From Chlorocebus sabaeus (Eukaryota > Chordata > Mammalia > Primates > Cercopithecidae): a stretch of DNA of 64,000 bases. The first letter of the stretch is position 1. Each line of letters begins with the position of its first letter. Position numbers and translations under genes: made by a program. Where the stretch lies: NCBI RefSeq assembly GCF_047675955.1, contig NC_132923.1, forward strand, positions 89,277,137 to 89,341,136, in the 5' to 3' direction. This document shows, in pieces, positions 11,396-22,540 of this stretch. The notes beneath the pieces were generated by a model. It was not told the DNA's origin. It saw only the letters and a list, made by a program, of their open reading frames with translations, and did not search any database.

Positions 11396-12060
11396 GGTTG
11401 CACACCCCCACTCTTGGCTGCTTATCATTTGGGACCCAGTTCTTCCCTTCACACAACCCCATGGATAGGCTTCATTGGTGGAGTTAATCACTCATAAGAC
11501 TTTCACGCAGAGAAAGAGGTTAAAGGGGGGGTTTTCCATGCCTGCCATATTCCTCTGAATATACACTTTAAAAGAAATGCCAGAGGAATTATTGGATGTG
11601 AGGCATTTTGTGGGAGCAGGTAAGTAGCCGCTCTCTATGGTTCGTCCAGTTCCCTACGCTCCATGGTGATCTGAAAGGACCAGCCACCAAAGCACACTCT
11701 GCTTCCACAAGCCAATCTGAAACATGGGCTTGCAAAGTGAAAATTAACATCTGTCCACAGACCCAGAATAATAACATAAATTATAAAAGTCTCGGAGAGA
11801 AGCTTCAGAGACTTGCTTATTTAAGGCAAGTAAGATCTTTCAAGAAAAAAGCCACAGGTCTTTCAGGGGCCACAGACGGAACTTGCTTTTTAACACAAGA
11901 GAGAAACATAGTAACAGAGAAAATGACAGCGTGTCTCAGGTCTCAGGGCTACTTCTGCCACTTCTAGCTGTGTGGCCCAAAATAAAATCTACCGTCCAAG
12001 CTTCAGCTGGTCTTCAGGTCAATGTGAATAGTCCTCACTTTGTGTCCATGATTTTGGTCC
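11396..12060. other. Single-copy-like sequence, no gene seen
   Basis: An open frame of 119 codons at 11608-11967 shows no domain. No repeat recognised. Confidence 0.4.
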
Positions 12061-12234
12061 TTTTGTGCCTTGTCTCAAGTTTTGCATGAGTTGAACTTCT
12101 ACTTATTCCTCAAAGCCTCGTGGAAGTGCCATCCCAGAAGCCCCAGGTGGAATGGCCCCCTCCCACTGGGTGTGTGGAACACTCACTTCTATCTCTCATT
12201 GGGGCTTACATATCTTGCTATTGTATTTTACCTA

Positions 12235-12341
12235 TTTGTTTAACCATTTAGGAAAGTGTTCATTTGTTCGATGTGGTCCAAGCACCTGCTCCATGCTAAG
12301 GGTTGTGCCAGATATCAGGAATATAATCATGAATGAGAGAT
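12235..12341 (-). repeat. L2 3' end (antisense), first of three pieces
   Basis: GGTCCAAGCACCTGCTCCATGCTAAGG, GCCAGATATCAGGAATATAATCATGAATGAG is antisense L2. It is interrupted by an MLT1 LTR and resumes at 12713 and again after the Alu. Confidence 0.55.
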
Positions 12342-12712
12342 TGTGACGGGCTGAATTGTATGGCCCAAAAAGACAAGTTGAAGTCCTAACCCCAGGTACC
12401 TCAAAATGGGACCTTGTTTGGAAATAGAGTCATTGCAGATATAATTAGTTACATTAAATGAGGCCATAGTGGAGTAGGGTGGTGTCATTACAAGAAGCAC
12501 AGAGGCAGAGGTGCTGCCACAATCCAAGGAATGCCTGAGGCCACCAGAAGTTGAAAGAGTCTTCTCCCCTAGAAGCTTGAGAGGAAGCACAGCCCTGCCA
12601 ACATGTTAATCTCAGACGTCTAGACTCCAGAACTGTGACAGAATAAATTTCTGTTGTTTTAAGCCACCCAGTTTGTGGCATATTATTATGGCATTCCTAG
12701 GAAACAAATACA
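12342..12712 (+). mobile_element. MLT1 solo LTR (ERVL-MaLR)
   Basis: A full LTR from TGTGACGGGCTGAATTGT to the end GGAAACAAATACA, including GTTGAAGTCCTAACCCC, the AGAATAAATTTCTG polyadenylation region and AAGCCACCCAGTTTGTGGC. Flanked by a 5-bp duplication with one mismatch: GAGAT (12337-12341) and GAAAT (12713-12717). A solo LTR of an old retrovirus-like element; no internal region. Confidence 0.9.
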
Positions 12713-12846
12713 GAAATGTTCGCCATTTTCAAAGAACAATACATTAAACCAATAATTACAAAATAGTATGGGATGTCCTCTGTACAATCACAGAGAATGT
12801 AACAAGTAACTCAGCCTTGGAAGAGGATCCAAAAAGACCTCCAGAG
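12713..12846 (-). repeat. L2 (antisense), middle piece
   Basis: Follows the MLT1 LTR without a break and fits antisense L2 (CAAAATAGTATGGGATG, AACTCAGCCTTGGAAGAGG). Diverged. Confidence 0.45.
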
Positions 12847-13152
12847 GGCCCGGCACGGTGGCTCACCTGGTAATCCCAGCACTGGGAGGCTGAGGTGGGC
12901 AGATCATGAGGTCAGGAGATCAAGACCAGCCTGGCCAACATAGTGAAACCCCGTCTCTACTAAAAATACAAAAATTAGCTGGGCGTAGTGGCACGTGCCT
13001 GTAATCCCAGCTACTCAGAGGCTGAGGCAGGAGAATCACTTGAACCAGGGAACCAGGGAGCTGGAGGTTGCGGTGAATGGAGATCAGGCCACAGCATTCC
13101 AGCCTGGTGACAGAGCGAGTCTCTGTCTCAAAAAAAGAAAAAAAAAAAAGCT
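12847..13152 (+). mobile_element. AluS dimer (Sc/Sp-like), full length
   Basis: GGCCCGGCACGG start, 'TCATGAGGTCAGGAGATCAAGACC' diagnostic region, and an A-rich tail. The 9-bp duplication CCTCCAGAG (12838-12846 and 13153-13161) is exact. Small deletions and an ACCAGGGA duplication occur in the right arm. Confidence 0.95.
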
Positions 13153-13161
13153 CCTCCAGAG

Positions 13162-13370
13162 CAGGCACAATTGAAGCTGGGTTTTGAAGGATGAGTAGGA
13201 GTTCCCTGGAGGAAGGTAGTGGGAGAAAGCCCTGTAGGCAGAAAGAACAACTGTAGGCAGAAAGAACCTGTGCATCCCGTTGGTCTCTCCTGCTGGACTG
13301 TGCTCCCTGGTTCCCTTAGTGCAAGTCTCTGCTTATGGCAAATGCTCAGCACTATCTCTTGAACATGCAG
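13162..13370 (-). repeat. L2 (antisense), third piece
   Basis: GCTGGGTTTTGAAGGATGAGTAGGAGTTCCCTGG is the antisense L2 sequence. A 19-bp tandem duplication (unit CTGTAGGCAGAAAGAACAA) lies at 13232-13269. Confidence 0.65.
13232..13269 (+). repeat. 19-bp tandem duplication
   Basis: CTGTAGGCAGAAAGAACAA (13232-13250) is followed directly by CTGTAGGCAGAAAGAACCT (13251-13269), differing in the last two bases. Confidence 0.95.
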
Positions 13371-13373
13371 GGG

Positions 13374-13398
13374 AAAAAAAAAAAAAAAAAAAAAAAAA
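13374..13398 (+). repeat. A25 homopolymer
   Basis: An uninterrupted run of 25 A with no attached SINE or LINE body that I can see. Confidence 0.95.
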
Positions 13399-13563
13399 GT
13401 CTCTCTAGACAAGAAGAGGGAACAGAGGATAGAGTGTAGGTGGCTGCCACCAAGAGACAGGAAAAGCTGAAATCTTCAGATTCCTCAAATAGAGAGCAGA
13501 TGGAGGGTAGCAGAAGAGGCCAGAGAAATGAGGCAGCCAAGCAGCAAGCAGGGTTGGCTTTGA

Positions 13564-13619
13564 AAACACACACACACACACACATATACACGCGCACACA
13601 CACACACACACCCCCCCCC
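13564..13619 (+). repeat. (CA)n microsatellite ending in C9
   Basis: CA repeat interrupted by TATACACGCG, then a run of nine C. Confidence 0.95.
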
Positions 13620-14210
13620 AGAACTGGGTCGTTCTCTAGGGCTCCAGCTCAGCTGGAAAACGAAGCAATTTATGGCCAAAGGAAGTAGCCTGACAGTAAA
13701 CAAAAATACAGTGACCCCGAGTTCCCACTGGACAGAAGATAGATGGTGCCGTCGTAAAAATGAGATTAATTTTAATAAGGGCTTTCACCAAGCAGCAGAC
13801 CCTGGTGGCCAGAGGCCTGTCAGAGCGCCAATGACAGGCAACATTGCTGATAGATGAGGCTGACCCCTGCGAGCTGAAGACATGGGGAGCAATCAGAAGC
13901 TTGGGACTGGTCCCTGGCTGTGCCTTGGGCAGCTGCTATCTGTGCAGATTCTTTGTCACGTTGCTCAGTGTCCAGGAGAGAAATACCCACAATCCAAACC
14001 TCTGAACTGTGGTTCATCCCCTGCCAGAGCAGGAATCCCCTCTTCCCTCAGCTTGATGTGGGACTGTGAGGACAGTGCTTGCACACCTCTAGCAATGAGA
14101 AGCTCACTACCTATAAAGGCTGTGGGGCAGTTCTCTGTGTGGGGTCACTCAGAAAATGCCCTTTGTTTTCTTTGCCACAGAAGAATTGTGCAAAGTCTGT
14201 GATCATTCTT
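13620..14210. other. Single-copy-like sequence, no gene seen
   Basis: A 106-codon + frame at 13882-14202 has no domain. No repeat recognised. Confidence 0.4.
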
Positions 14211-14224
14211 GATTTAAGTCGGCA

Positions 14225-14335
14225 GCGTTCGATTTAATAAACACTAACTGAACACTCACTGTGCAACAAGATTATGAGAAGAAAGATAGTTAAGAACTGG
14301 TTCCTGCCTCTAAGAGCTTTCAGAAGGGAAAACAG
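14225..14335 (-). repeat. L2 3' end (antisense)
   Basis: TTTAATAAACACTAACTGAACACTCACTGTGC then AAGAACTGGTTCCTGCCTCTAAGAGC are antisense L2 phrases. Confidence 0.6.
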
Positions 14336-14340
14336 ATGGT

Positions 14341-14560
14341 GCCCTGACCCTGGCTATTGACTGAGCCCTGACTCTGATCATAGTCTGAGCCTGATTCTCT
14401 TCTAGACTCAGCCCTAATCTTGGACAGCAAACTGAGCCCTGAACTAAGCCCTATGCTCAACTCAGACTGGGCCCAGTTTCAGTCTGAAGTTTAATTCTTT
14501 TATAGACTGAGTCCAGATCCTTGTCACAACTGAGCCCTGACTCTGACCTATGGCCTCACG
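14341..14560 (+). repeat. Decayed minisatellite, unit around CTGAGCCCTGACTCTGA
   Basis: Eight or so degenerate units, each about 20-29 bp, each opening with CTGAG/CTCAG followed by CCCTGA-like text: near 14360, 14383, 14404, 14430, 14459, 14482, 14503 and 14529. Neither L2 nor Alu explains it. Family unknown; it may be a locus-specific minisatellite. Confidence 0.7.
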
Positions 14561-14589
14561 AACAGATGCCTGTTATTAAAGAATGAATA

Positions 14590-14860
14590 TAAAAGGCTCA
14601 GTGCAGCTCATAGCCACACTTGGAGCAATGTCCAAATCCCTGATGCTTGAGGCAGACATATTTTACATACAGCACTGCGTGGACCGCAGTCCTGCCTTTG
14701 AAAGCACAATCTTCTTCCGTCCCAAGCTCTCACTGCTTCTCACTCACCCAGCCACGGCACTTGTCACTGCATCACTATGTGTGTACCCACCTGCTGGCCT
14801 TTGCTCTCCGTGAGGGCATGGACTGTTTATTCGCTTGCAGGCCAGGCTGCTGTCACTGAT
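14590..14860 (+). repeat. L2 (sense)
   Basis: CCAAGCTCTCACTGCTTCTC, GCATCACTATGTGTGTACCC, CTCTCCGTGAGGGCATGGACTG follow the L2 3' region in order. Confidence 0.5.
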
Positions 14861-14879
14861 CCTTCCTTCTGCCTCACTC

Positions 14880-14970
14880 CTGAACACCTGCTGAGTGCTG
14901 GGCCCTGATCTGCTCATAGAGACACAGAGATGAGCAGCTTCATGGCCCAGCACAGACACTACCAAAGGCC
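14880..14970 (-). repeat. L2 3' end (antisense), short
   Basis: AACACCTGCTGAGTGCTGGGCCC, AGAGACACAGAGATGAGCAGC resemble the antisense L2 end. Confidence 0.45.
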
Positions 14971-15745
14971 CTATTAGATCTTTAATCATTTACTTTATTG
15001 ATAGACCAACGAGAGCAATCACCTTGCAGAGCTATGGGGTCCCACGGGTTTCATGAGATGAACAACTGCCAACCATATAAAACCAGCCCTCCTAATTTCC
15101 CAGCATTCGAGCTCCCTGGCATCAGATAGCCCGATGTCGTGTCAGCCATTTCCCCAATAATGTATCAATAGATGTCACACAATCTAGTCTTGGCTCCCAA
15201 GAGGGTGTTTGAAAAGTCAGAGATGTTTGTCTAATGCAAACTGATGTCATGTCAGGAATTAGTTTGACTAATAGGCCTTTAATGAGATCCTTGTGAGGTC
15301 TGGGTCCCAAGCAGAGGCTTCCCAAGTTTTCATTTAGAAGATAAACTATCCCTTCCCCCAGATTGCCACCATAAATCTCCCTTCCCATGTGCACTCAGAG
15401 TGGCAGAGCAAGGCATGATTTGAGTCCTATGCCCAATCACCCAAGGGTCAAGTCACTGTGAGTCCCCTTGAAGTCTGGAACCCCCACAGAGGAGCTGGGG
15501 GAGGTGCTGACTGGTTTTCTCTGCCCCAGATGGGGACCAGAGCTTCTCACCAGGGCCATGGAGACATTTTCCCAAATAGCAACAGGAAATGTGCATTTTC
15601 TCAACCTGAATAACCCTTGCAGGGCCAATTCTAGAGCAGAGCAGAGAATAAAATGTGATCATCATCCAGGGCATTTCTCTCAGGGGAAGGAACATGGAAA
15701 CAGAGAGAAGCCTGCAGAATGAAGTCATCATGCCACCCAGGTAGG
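14971..15745. other. Single-copy-like sequence, no gene seen
   Basis: A 120-codon minus-strand frame at 15453-15815 has no domain. A short sense MIR tail follows near 15750-15810 (ACATGAAATAATGTATGTGG then CAGGTGCTTAATACATG). Confidence 0.4.
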
Positions 15746-15884
15746 CAGAAGGGATTTTACATGAAATAATGTATGTGGCCCACCAGACGCTGAGCAGGTG
15801 CTTAATACATGACAATATTGTGATTCATGCTGATTCACTCCTCCACCCTGAACTTACTCGAGAACTGCTTGAGTACCCATAGCC

Positions 15885-16105
15885 TAGATCAGCCCACTCC
15901 AAGTGTGCTCCAGGGCCTGGTGCCAGCCAGCCCCTGACTGGTTACCGGTTTGAGATGAGTTCACAGAAATTGAGAGAGAGCAATTAGAAATGTTTATAGA
16001 TAGCTGGTGTTGCCATGACAACATTGATTGTATTTCACAGAAATATTACTGGTCAGCAAAAGATTGAAAATAAAAAATAGTCTTTTGCCACAAATAGTTT
16101 GAGGA
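15885..16105. repeat. Unclassified interspersed repeat, possibly a DNA transposon
   Basis: The block from GGTTACCGGTTTGAGATGAG through TGGTGTTGCCATGACAACATTG to CACAAATAGTTTGAGGACTG reads like a known-looking interspersed repeat, and its edges (CAGCCCACTCC and GAGGACTGGGG) are weakly inverted. I cannot name the family. Confidence 0.35.
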
Positions 16106-16129
16106 CTGGGGGCCATGAAAGCTTCTGTG

Positions 16130-16265
16130 GCAGTCTTATTACTACCATTTTATACATGAAAAACCTGAAGCTTGGAATGATTAACTCGCCCAAGTTCATC
16201 CATCCAAGTGGTCTAGCTGGTCCTTGAACCCAAGTCCGTCTTGCTCTAAAGGTTTTTAACTTAGA
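16130..16265 (-). repeat. MIR (antisense)
   Basis: TACCATTTTATACATGAAAAACC, CTAGCTGGTCCTTGAACCCAAGTCCG give the antisense MIR core. Confidence 0.65.
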
Positions 16266-16840
16266 ACTACTCTATTCCGGAGGCCAAGAGGGTTTCAAAT
16301 GTAAACTCCATACTCTGCTAATAATAAAAATGCTAACATTGATCTGAAACAAAGTCTGGGGCATCTTGTCTCAGCTCTGTCATCTACTCACACAGTGAGT
16401 TATTTCCTCATTGGGTGCTCAGTTTCTGCATATGCACAACGAGAGATTTATCTTAAGGGCCCCTTTTTGTGCTGGTACCCTGAATTTGATCATAGACTCC
16501 CTCAACAGAAAGGGACCATTGAAGTCATGTTACCAATTTCCGTTCAAAAGCACCTGGGCCTGGGCTTCTGCAGTCTCTTGCATATTCCCTGTATGTATCC
16601 AAGATTGGATCGCTCTGACTTTCAGGCTAGAATCTTCCACCGAAGGGCTTCTGCCATGAGTATTAGGCAGGGTCCCTCTGTTGTCCTCAGGATGCTGACC
16701 CCCTCATTCTTGCCCCCAGGGGATTCCTTCCCAGAGATGGGTCCTCCCCATGCATTGCCTTCACGCTCCTCAAGCCAAACCAGACGCAACTTCCACTTTA
16801 AGAGGAAATTTGATCTGTCTGGGGTAGGCTCACCTTTGGT
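16266..16840. other. Single-copy-like sequence, no gene seen
   Basis: A 163-codon + frame (16395-16886) crosses this block and runs into a L1 tail. It has no domain, so it is judged chance. Confidence 0.4.
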
Positions 16841-16955
16841 GCATAAGAATAAAAGGACATATCAACATATCTCATATACCCCATGAGTATATATATACCT
16901 ACCATGTACCCACAAAAGTTAAACATTTATTTTAAAAAGGAATAAAATGATAGCC
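16841..16955 (+). repeat. Old L1 3' tail
   Basis: 'ATCTCATATACCCCATGAGTATATATATACC' and 'CCACAAAAGTTAAACATTTATTTTAAAAAGG' is the usual 3' terminus of an L1MA/L1MB-type element. Only the last ~110 bp is present. Confidence 0.55.
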
Positions 16956-19034
16956 TAGAAGTCACTTGTGTTTTTCCTTTAGGGGAAGCACTGAAAGTGG
17001 TTTGGTCCTCAGATGCCCAGGGATTCCAACCTGTGAGGGGCTAAAGACCCAGAAAGCTCCCATCTCCTTTACAAGAGTCCCAAGGGGGCACAACGACTAC
17101 CTAGAGGTTCTCCCATGGCCTGTGCTGGCTCCAGCCTGTGACTTGTTGGAGCTCCTCCCTGCCTGAGACACAGGCTATCCTGAGACTCATGCTGGGCCAT
17201 CAATCTTGACTCCCTCCATACCCTATCAAGTATACAAGCCTGCCCCAATAAAAGCTGGCCCCCAACACTCCATCCAATCACCCACCTCTAAATAGAGGAA
17301 ATGAGCTAAAAAAACTAGGCCATCTATGTGACATGCCACCCCGCACTCCAAACTCCCACTCCCCAAATGCTGACTCATTGTAACCTCTTTTAAGCTGTCT
17401 CTGAAACAATCAGTTGGAAAATGGAAAGATTGGTCCCTGTTGATGCTAAACGAAATGACCAACTACAGATTTGGGGAGTCCTGGACATTTGGAAATGCAT
17501 AGAATTTCCCAGTAATCAACTCAGAGAATCATATAGGCAAACATTGAACACACATAAGGTGTCAGGCCCTAGGTGGGACCCTGGAGACTTGAAAGTACAG
17601 GCCAGTCTACACTCAGAGAATCCTACAAACTGTAGCATTATGAATTCTTCAGGTCCTGGAATCTTTAAAAGTATAGAATCACAAGACATTAGATAAATAA
17701 AAGCTGGAATCACAGGACCTTGGAAACCCAGAACCTTAGGGCTATACAGAACCAGCACAGGTTGCTGGAGGTCTCTGTACCTCATGCTCTGGTTCAACCA
17801 GGCCAGCCCACCCTGCATGGGAGGCAAGTTTGGAGAAGAAAAGACATTTCCAGTACAATGTCAGTGAGGGGGTGGCAACCAGGATACGTGCCAGGGAGAG
17901 GAAACTGGCCTGAAGGATGAGAATGGGGCAAATGGCAAGAGCTCTGCTGAGGCATGAAGTGGCTCCAAAATAAAGATGAAAGACACAGGGACTCCGATAG
18001 GATGAGGAAAGTCCACAGCTGGAGGCAGACCTTCTTGACTGGTCTCATTTCCTGCTAATGAAGGATTTCCCGGGTCCTGGACAAAGCTGAGGCAAGTCAG
18101 CCCATTGCTAGGTGGCTCTGATGGGAAGACTTTGCTTGTATGATTCTGGAATCAATCTCCTTGTCCTGTCCTGGTTCTGGCCTCTGTAGAATGCCAGAAG
18201 AATGGAAGAGGGTTCACAATACTTTGTCCCACATCAGCAAGGGCACTCCTGACAAGGACAGGCACATAAGCAAAAGCAGAGAGGCCAGAGCATGTGGCAT
18301 GTTCACTGAGGTAAATATGTCAGGGTGTCTAGGGCACAGTGGGGCAATGGAAAAGAGAAGATGCTGGATGCTGGGATAAAATGGCAGAGGCCTAGGAGGC
18401 TCAGAGGCTGGACTCTGCTTGCCTCTCCTACATCTCTGAGTAGTACGGCCTATGGCACTGTCAGAGGCCAGGGAAGATTGCTGATTGCCTGGTTCCCAAT
18501 GGGGTCTTGGCAGGGACCTCTTGTTCTCCCTGTGGCAGGTCTGTGGGATGCCCTTTCCCTGCCCCTGGGTGGCTCAGTGAGGCCCTGGAGGAGCCATGTG
18601 GTGGGCTCAAGGTGTAATGTGCAGGCTTAAGTGTCTCTAAAACAACTAGTAAAAACCCTGACCAAATCCAAACCAGATGCCCCAGGGCGTGCAGGGTTGA
18701 GAGCTGTCAGCACCTCTGCATTTTCACCTGCTCATGTGGGTTGCACCTGTAGGCGGCCTGGATGCAGGATAGCTTCAGGCTGCCCACCAAGTTCAGCCCC
18801 CAACTGGCCTGAACTTGGAGGCACTGAGGGGCTGTAGGGTAAGGCCATAGATTGCTCTCCGGACAGTTCCCACCTCTGATTACTTTCCCCTTCCTCCTAA
18901 TTCCCAACACAGGCTCTGAGGATTTATTAATGTCTAAACTACACTCCCTTGTAAGGAGAAATTAGGCAATTACCTTTTCTCTCTGAGCCTCAGTTTTCCT
19001 GTAAGCACCATGGCACATGAATAATGACTTCCTA
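16956..19034. other. About 2 kb of single-copy-like DNA
   Basis: No gene, RNA or young repeat seen. A weak LINE-like stretch lies at 17515-17760 (repeated 'GAATC..AGG' phrases), and a short sense MIR core (TCTGAGCCTCAGTTTTCCTG) near 18985-19005. Confidence 0.4.
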
Positions 19035-19430
19035 GTTTATTGGACAGTTCCTTCATTCAATTAAACAAATACTTACTGGGCGTTCATTGTGGGTCAAGCA
19101 TTGGGTGAGGTACTGGGAACATGATGGTGAACAAAACAGACAAGATAGACGAGCAAAACAAGCCTACACACGAACAAATATACAATTCACAAATTGGGTG
19201 AATGCTTTGAAAAGGACATGCTAGGTGCATGTGTGCATGCTAGAGAGCATTCAAAGGGGGACGGGTGAAGGAGGCCTGTCTGGAGAAACGATATCTGAGC
19301 AGAGACCTGAATGCTGAGTCAGAGTAAGCCAGAAGAAGGGTTTGGGGCAGAGTGTGTCATGCACAAGAACAGTATGTGCCAAGGCCCTGAGGCAGGGAAG
19401 CACTTGACTCATTTCCTTCTCATGGGCAGA
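19035..19430 (-). repeat. L2 3' region (antisense)
   Basis: AAACAAATACTTACTGGGCGTTC, GGGAACATGATGGTGAACAAAACAGACA, GATATCTGAGCAGAGACCTGAATGC, GTGCCAAGGCCCTGAGGCAGGG: a nearly continuous antisense L2 of about 400 bp. Confidence 0.8.
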
Positions 19431-19739
19431 GAACAAAAAGAGACGAGGAAGTAGCATGAGGTGAAGCTGGCAAAGTAGACAGAGAACAGAGCAGGAAGGG
19501 AGCCCCCAACTGTGTTCAACAGGGGCTTCATACAACTCTACTTACAGCTTTAAAAGATCATGCCAATGGGAGTGTGTGGATAAAACTTCTTCACCTCCCA
19601 TCTGCAAGAACTTCTAGGATCTGAGGCTTCAGAGATGAAGGAATTGGCCCAAAGTCATCAGGCCAGTAAATGCCAGGATCTAGTACATAAGCAGGTCCTC
19701 CCCAGGCCCAGGGCTGCCTCCTTAACAATCAGAATGTGC

Positions 19740-19905
19740 TTACTGCCATCCTTGACCTCATTTGGCCCTTCTAGCCCTTAGGGAGGGAGGCAGATACAGA
19801 GGTCTTTAATTCCCTGACCCAGTTCAGGAAGCCCAGGCCCAGGGAGGTGAATGGACTTACCATGCATCATGCAACACATCAGTGGAACACGTCATCTGAC
19901 TAGAA
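19740..19905 (-). repeat. MIR (antisense), diverged
   Basis: CCCAGGCCCAGGGAGGTGAATGGACTTACC and ACACATCAGTGGAACACG keep the antisense MIR core order. Confidence 0.45.
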
Positions 19906-20555
19906 GTTAGATGAGATTATTCCCCAGAATGAGCACTCTATCAGGAACCTGGTCCTGTGGGAATGAACAGCCTCAAGGATGGAGATAAAATGTTAGGGCA
20001 GAGAAAGGAGGCAGAAGTCACACCAAAGGAGCACAGGTACGAGGCTCAAGGTGCCAAAATTTGTCCAGTGGAAAGAAGGTCTGGGAGTGAAGGGGAATGA
20101 AACATGGTGGCACATCTGAGAACACCATGTAGATAACTGACCACTGTGCAAAGCCCACGGTGCTGATGATGGCCCTTGACTTGTCCTAGCCCTTCCTGGG
20201 AGCTACGTCCCCACAGCATACCTATTTTCTCTGCCCCAGAACATGCCTACCAATACTTAAAGGCAGTAGCTCTGCCCTGTGTCTGAGCAACTCCTGGCAC
20301 AGTTGCCCAGCTCCTGCCATCATCATTGCCAGGACGGAACCCCAATCCCTCTCCATCTCCCTTGCAGAGTGTCTCTCCCAGCGAGAGTCACAAACCCCAC
20401 CTCAATATGGTCCAAGCAGCTTGGAGTCTGCAAGGGCTGTGGTCCCCTTCTTTCTCTCATGATTTCTCTGTTGGTTCAGCCCAGATTTAACTCCTTCCAC
20501 TGCCAGGTGATGCTCAGGACCACTCTCGCTGTTCCCCTGGAGCTGTGGCAGCACT
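19906..20555. other. Single-copy-like sequence, no gene seen
   Basis: The 118-codon + frame at 20279-20635 runs into L2 and has no domain. Confidence 0.4.
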
Positions 20556-20559
20556 GGCC

Positions 20560-20860
20560 TACCCACAGTCCCTCTGTCCCACAGACTGCTCCAGCCTCTT
20601 TCCTGGGCAAATGCCTGCCATCCTTGAAGGCTTAGCTCAGCCATCTCTTCCCTGTCCTCCAGAGCTCAGAGCAGATACCCTAGTCCTCCTCCCGGAAGCC
20701 TCCTCCCATCTCAGGGAGGAGCCTCTCCTCTGGGCTCCTGCAGCCCCGTCCTTCTCTTGCCTCTCCAGGTGGACTGTGAACCTTGTGAGGGCAGGGTTTA
20801 TGTCTTCCTGATCCCCGGTTCCTGGAGCCCCGCACGTGGTAGGAGGTCAGTAAATGTCTA
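20560..20860 (+). repeat. L2 3' end (sense)
   Basis: GAAGGCTTAGCTCAGCCATCTC, then GGACTGTGAACCTTGTGAGGGCAGGG and a GGTAGGAGGTCAGTAAATGTC end give the sense L2 order. Confidence 0.7.
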
Positions 20861-21399
20861 GATCTCTTCCCTTTCCTTTCTGGGAACACAGCCCAGCAGA
20901 AAGACTTGAAGCATAAAAAAACCAATTTGAAATTTGAACAGTGGTTTTTTAAATCTCCCAGTATCTAATAGAATAAAGTCCTCCTCGGCCAGCCTTCCCC
21001 AGGGTCACGGCTGCCCCAACCCCACCCTTTCATAGTGCAACTGAGATGACCTCGGATCATTTATTCCCCACACCGCAGGGCCACGTGCTTCCAGCTTTCC
21101 TTTCCTCTCTCCCTTCTCTCCCTCTTGGCCAGTGGAGTAGGATAAGTGCAAGCGGAACCTCATCTCTTTCACCAGGTGTCCTGGATGTGGCGTGACTACT
21201 CGAACCCCCACCTTAAAACAGGAGACTGACTCCTGCCAAGGAATAGGCCTTCAAAAAACATCAGTTTCCTCTTTCTTGCCTTCTTTCCCTGGATAAACTG
21301 TTTTTCTCTCCCAATATCTGGAGTTAATCCCTCTCGCCCAGGAAGCTTTCCCTGACCTCCCCCTCCTCCAACTTTGCCGAGCTTGAAAACTAGGTGGCC

Positions 21400-22540
21400 T
21401 CCAGCTCACTCATGTCTCTGTCGGTCCCTTAATCAAAGAGTTGCAGGGCAGGATGGAGCCGCCTCTAAGCCTGGATAAAGGTGAAATCCAACAGTTGGGA
21501 GAGGTTATTTTTGGACCTGACACAAATGCTAAATGAAGAGCCCCCAGCCTTCCAAGCAATCTTTGCTTTGTGCTCCAAGGCCCAAAACTAACATTTTCAT
21601 AATAATTTTCCAGTATCAAAGTGATAGTTTTGATTCAAGACAGCTGAAGCCTGCAAAACTGTGTGGCAGCCTCTCCCACCCTGGAGCCAAACATGTGCCT
21701 CTGTCTCTATTTTAACACCTTTGATAATCATCGAAAAATGCACGGCCCAAGCAGTTTTCTCAGCTTTCTGACCATAACAGCCGCCTCTGGAAGGAGTTCG
21801 TTGGAAGTCTGTTTTCCTTCTGCATTACTCTGAGCCCAGGGCTTAGTTCTCCCAGTTCGCCTGGCTTTCCACCCTCCCTCTCTGCATTCCATTAGTAATG
21901 TCTGATTAAGGAATTGGCCTTTCTAGTGCTATTAAAAAAAGGGGGAGCCCAAGAAATACAGTAACACAATATCATGGAAAACTGATATAATCTTTTCAAA
22001 ACTATAAAGATTGCTCACCCGGAGGAACATCTGCACGGAAAAAGAAAAAGGTTTTAAACAAACTGGAAAGGGGTCGGGTAACTTGTAAAGGCTGGAGTGC
22101 TGAGGAGATGCTGGCTCGTCCTCGGCCAGCTGTCACTCTGGAGGGGAAGGCCATCCTCGGAGGAGCCAGCTCCCTCACTGAGAGCTCCCACCATCTGGAA
22201 TTCATTGCAGGATGGAACACTGGCGTTTGCAAAAAGAAACTCAGCCTTACAATAATTGTTCCTTAAATCATTAATATGGCCCGAGCACCAGATGGAGAGT
22301 CAGAGGACAGCAGGGGCCCAGGGGGCCCACCCCCACTGCCCTCTCCCTTGGAAGCTCCGGCCACCTCCTCCTGGGAAACAGCCTCAGGTCAAATTCTAGG
22401 CTCTTCCCCCAGCCAGTCTTTGGCTGCCCTGGAGAAGAAACTGCTGCAAAACAATGATTTGCAAAGATCCTTTCGGTTCCTGGTGCCTTCCGGACGCCGA
22501 GACTTGGAAAGGGCTGAAGCTCATGCAGTCCTCACTTGAG
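21400..22540. promoter_or_regulatory. Candidate regulatory block (single-copy, low repeat)
   Basis: Over 1.1 kb without any recognisable interspersed repeat, in a window where repeats are dense. It holds AT-rich TAAT clusters (for example CATTAGTAATGTCTGATTAAGG near 21890-21911) between GC-rich parts. An 87-codon + frame opens at 22276 in a good initiation context (A at -3, G at +4) but has no recognised domain. I infer possible enhancer-type constraint, which only a cross-species alignment can test. Confidence 0.3.

Noticed and set aside
14341..14560. CRISPR-like array
   Set aside because: Units are irregular and decayed, no conserved repeat with unique spacers, and the host is a primate.
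16395..16886. 163-codon + open frame
   Set aside because: Runs into an L1 3' tail and has no recognisable domain or start context.
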